This document shows positions 6,188-8,420 of a stretch of DNA of 8,420 nt, in pieces. A program made the translations under genes and the position numbers. Where the stretch lies: the NCBI GenBank assembly GCA_027007865.1, contig JALTEE010000121.1, positions 1-8,420 on the forward strand, read 5' to 3'. The DNA comes from a bacterium. Its GTDB lineage: Bacteria > UBP14 > UBA6098 > B30-G16. Positions within the stretch are counted from its first letter, which is position 1, and each line of letters starts with the position of its first letter. The notes under the pieces are model-generated. The model did not search any database, was not told the DNA's origin, and was given only the letters and a program-made list of their open reading frames with translations.

Positions 6188-7849
6188 TTATTCTCTCATA
6201 AATGCTTCGAGAACGCGTATTTTTGTCGGGTGGCGCAACTTCTTCAGCGCTCGTGCCTCGATTTGCCGTATTCGTTCTCGAGAAAGATTGAACATCTTTC
6301 CGATTTCATCGAGTGTTCGAGGGAAATTGTCATCGAGTCCAAAACGGAGTGTTATTACTTCTGCTTCTCTCGGGGATAATGTATCGAGTATTTTGCGGAT
6401 TTCCTGTTGGAGAACAGTCAATGTAGTTGATAGCGACGGCGATTCAGATGATTCGTCCTCGATAATTTCGCCGATAGTGCGGGAATTTTCATCGTGTCCG
6501 AGTTTTCGTTCGAGAGAAATTTGTCCTTGAAGAGCTTGCAACATAGCTTCAAGATCGTCTATCGACATTCTCATTTTCGATGCTAATTCTTCGTGATTAG
6601 GTTCCCTGCCCAATTTTTGCGAAAGTTCCTGAAGGATGTGCGAATATTTTCTCGCCCATTGGATTAAATACGCAGGCAATCTTATAACCTGTCCCTGCTC
6701 GGCGATACCGCGAATCATCGCTTGACGAACCCACCATATTGCATAAGTGGAAAGTTTATAACCCCGCTCGGGGTCGAATCTTTCTACCGCTTTGAGCAGC
6801 GAGTGATTGCCGTCCTGTATGAGGTCGAGGAAATCTACTCCCTTATTCATATAATTTCTTGCGATATTCACGACAAGGCGGACATTCGCCCTGACAAGCA
6901 TATCCCTATCCTGCTCGAATTGCTTGAGAAGGGCGTCCAGATTGGCTATTTTATCTAAAATTTGCTGAACTGGAATAAGGCTCACATCCATAGCACGGCG
7001 CTTCACTTTGGTGAATCTTGTATATGCACGCAGCAAAGCAGCAACTGCATTTTCTCCTATCGAGAGTTTGCGCGCAAGTTTGGAACGCACTTTATCGGAT
7101 GCTTCGTAAAGTGCTCGTGCGTCGTCCTCAGTAACCCCCGCAAGGTCGAGCATCCGCTCAAAATTATCGGATTCATTTTTATAAAAATTATACATCTTTC
7201 TAAAAACAGGCAAAATCTCTTCGATAATCTTGAAAGACGGATTTATGAATTCCAATTCCTCTTGAATTTGTTTCATAAAGCGCTGTTTCCGTTCCCAATA
7301 GCGCTTTGTCCCAAGCGAACCTTTTCTACTCGGAATTATGAAGGAAACTAATTTTTGATAAATCAACGACATACGGGATATCGCATCGAGAATATCGTTT
7401 CTATGTTCTGTGGGACTGATGTCGTCGGGTCTGAACGATGATATCGTGAACTCATCCACCGAGACCAAACCTGTTTCTAAATAACTCCCCTGCCTTATCA
7501 GTTCGGCAATCGACAGAGTCGTCAGCGGTATCATATTTTGTAGAATAGAAATAGTGCGTCGCATTCTATGAGCGATTTCGATTTCTTTTTCCTTGCCAAG
7601 AATTATGACATCGCCGATGTCCTTGAAATACATCGCCAGAGGATTACGGAGAGCTTTGGGTGTTCCTATTTCCAATACGGTTACGCCCGATGCTGCAAGA
7701 TAATCCATCACCTCGTCCATTTCGAGTTCGCCGCTCAAGTTCTCAGTTTTCAACATTTTCTCTACATCTGATAGAGTAATGCTCTGGCTTTCGCCAAGTT
7801 TCTCTAAAAATTGCTCGAGCAGCCTTAATTTTCTATCGTTATTTTTCAT
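6188..7849 (-). CDS. rpoD: Primary RNA polymerase sigma factor (sigma70/RpoD)
   Basis: Directs RNA polymerase to promoters of housekeeping genes. All sigma70 regions are visible: 1.1 (about 7-60, ending GVTVLE), 1.2 (NPLAMYFKDIG, 69-79), a non-conserved stretch (about 100-310), region 2 (ANVRLVVNIA 321-330, DLIQDGN 342-348, RGYKLSTYAIWWVRQ 362-376), region 3 from LPAYL (391) and region 4 (TLSPREAEVI 490-499, RTLDEIGKMFNLSRERIRQIE 511-531). Region 1.1 and 1.2 plus its place directly after dnaG mark it as the primary sigma. Odd points: I379 where E. coli has T440, Y394 for H455, Q397 for E458, Q387 for R448 and L366 for F427, all in or near the −10 recognition surface, while the −35 helix is intact. 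ATG at 7849 overlaps the dnaG stop (ATGA), with AAGGAG five bases upstream. Confidence 0.96.
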   Translation of the reverse strand: MKNNDRKLRLLEQFLEKLGESQSITLSDVEKMLKTENLSGELEMDEVMDYLAASGVTVLEIGTPKALRNPLAMYFKDIGDVIILGKEKEIEIAHRMRRTISILQNMIPLTTLSIAELIRQGSYLETGLVSVDEFTISSFRPDDISPTEHRNDILDAISRMSLIYQKLVSFIIPSRKGSLGTKRYWERKQRFMKQIQEELEFINPSFKIIEEILPVFRKMYNFYKNESDNFERMLDLAGVTEDDARALYEASDKVRSKLARKLSIGENAVAALLRAYTRFTKVKRRAMDVSLIPVQQILDKIANLDALLKQFEQDRDMLVRANVRLVVNIARNYMNKGVDFLDLIQDGNHSLLKAVERFDPERGYKLSTYAIWWVRQAMIRGIAEQGQVIRLPAYLIQWARKYSHILQELSQKLGREPNHEELASKMRMSIDDLEAMLQALQGQISLERKLGHDENSRTIGEIIEDESSESPSLSTTLTVLQQEIRKILDTLSPREAEVITLRFGLDDNFPRTLDEIGKMFNLSRERIRQIEARALKKLRHPTKIRVLEAFMRE

Positions 7850-8420
7850 TTATGCTCCTTGTAATTATGCTCGTCGGAAAGCGATAATATTTTTCGTTTA
7901 ATTGCAGAGATTTCCTTTATTATCGATGTAGTGCTTTCATTATTACTTTGTTTTTCTGCTTTTCGCAAGTTTATTCTCAAAGATTCGAGTTTTATTTCCA
8001 TTCTTTTCCGTTTTATCAGCGATATAATTTCTCTCACATCTGCATAGGACGGTGTGTTTTTCATATCTAACAGTCTTTTTGTCAAGTAACTCATCGCTCT
8101 TTTTTCGAGAACATCGGCAAGAATTGCGACAGAGCATTCGCCTGTTTTCTCGACCTCATCGGCGATACATTTTAATGCGCCGCCATATAGCACGACTTCA
8201 TCCGATTCTACGACATTCTCGCAAAGTGTCGGGTTTGCGATGATTGCAGCGAGCAGGTCGATTTCAGCGTATGCATCTGGCGGCAATCCTGTTTTGGTAG
8301 AATCGCTGAGTCGAGATTCATCCTGCACCGCCGAAAAAATCTGCCTATTTTTTTTAGAAATTCTCGCCGCTATTTCACGGTCGCCGACACCGAGAATTTC
8401 ACCCAATTTTTTCCTATAGA
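7846..8420 (-). CDS. dnaG: DNA primase DnaG, C-terminal part (5' end outside window)
   Basis: The frame runs open to the right window edge, so only the last 190 or so residues are present; a TTG at 8406 is an internal leucine rather than a start. DnaG makes RNA primers for replication. The visible part is the tail of the catalytic core region and the helicase-binding domain, which contacts DnaB. After YRKKLGEILGV comes a linker, then PPDAYAEIDLLAAIIANPTL, matching the usual 'xxExxLLxxLLxxPxL' start of the C-terminal helical domain. A long charged helix follows (KRKRMEIKLESLRINLRKAE), as in the final helical hairpin of primases. The zinc-binding and TOPRIM domains lie outside the window. The call rests on weakly conserved helical features but is strongly backed by the rpoD gene that overlaps its stop codon. 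Confidence 0.85.
   Translation of the reverse strand, partial: YRKKLGEILGVGDREIAARISKKNRQIFSAVQDESRLSDSTKTGLPPDAYAEIDLLAAIIANPTLCENVVESDEVVLYGGALKCIADEVEKTGECSVAILADVLEKRAMSYLTKRLLDMKNTPSYADVREIISLIKRKRMEIKLESLRINLRKAEKQSNNESTTSIIKEISAIKRKILSLSDEHNYKEHK
7855..7860 (-). promoter_or_regulatory. Strong ribosome binding site of rpoD inside dnaG
   Basis: AAGGAG on the − strand lies five bases before the rpoD ATG and inside the last codons of dnaG. With the ATGA overlap of stop and start it fixes the rpoD start and implies translational coupling. Confidence 0.85.

Overview
This is a bacterial chromosomal window. The clearest marker is dnaG–rpoD (primase and primary sigma factor) joined by an ATGA stop/start overlap, the core of the macromolecular-synthesis operon. 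The first gene is a radical SAM enzyme of the AmmeMemoRadiSam type, a family I associate mainly with anaerobic and early-branching lineages. With several divergent residues in the sigma factor, this points to an anaerobic, poorly sampled phylum. I cannot name the taxon, and no rRNA or tRNA gene is visible to help.

Layout: two genes on the + strand face four genes on the − strand. On the + strand are an AmrS-like radical SAM enzyme (5-1102; its 5' end may lie outside the window) and, after 78 bases, a 1122-residue polytopic membrane protein (1181-4549). On the − strand, read right to left, are the 3' part of dnaG (8420-7846), rpoD (7849-6188), a probable ECF-transporter S component (6066-5524) and a Rossmann/DUF2520 dehydrogenase-like protein (5516-4626). 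The convergent junction (4550-4625) holds short hairpins and a candidate bidirectional terminator. The gap between rpoD and the S-component gene (6067-6187) holds an imperfect palindrome of about 50 bases and a small inverted repeat close to the start codon.

The most unusual gene is the membrane protein. It is an internal tandem duplication: each half has an N-terminal membrane helix, an extracytoplasmic PepSY-like domain carrying a conserved KRPNR-x-DH motif, and a multi-helix membrane region. The first membrane region carries the three motifs of a CPBP/CAAX-type intramembrane glutamic protease. The second has lost all of them, so the protein looks like an active protease fused to a dead copy. 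Its 3' end has a T8 tract, and a −1 shift there opens 29 codons containing a repeated AFRLTI peptide whose two DNA copies differ only at silent positions.

The sigma factor keeps its −35 recognition helix but departs from E. coli sigma70 at several positions linked to −12 and extended −10 recognition. No phage, insertion sequence, CRISPR array or defence locus is visible. I see no complete multi-gene undescribed system. The best candidates for novelty are the duplicated protease/pseudoprotease and its odd 3' end.
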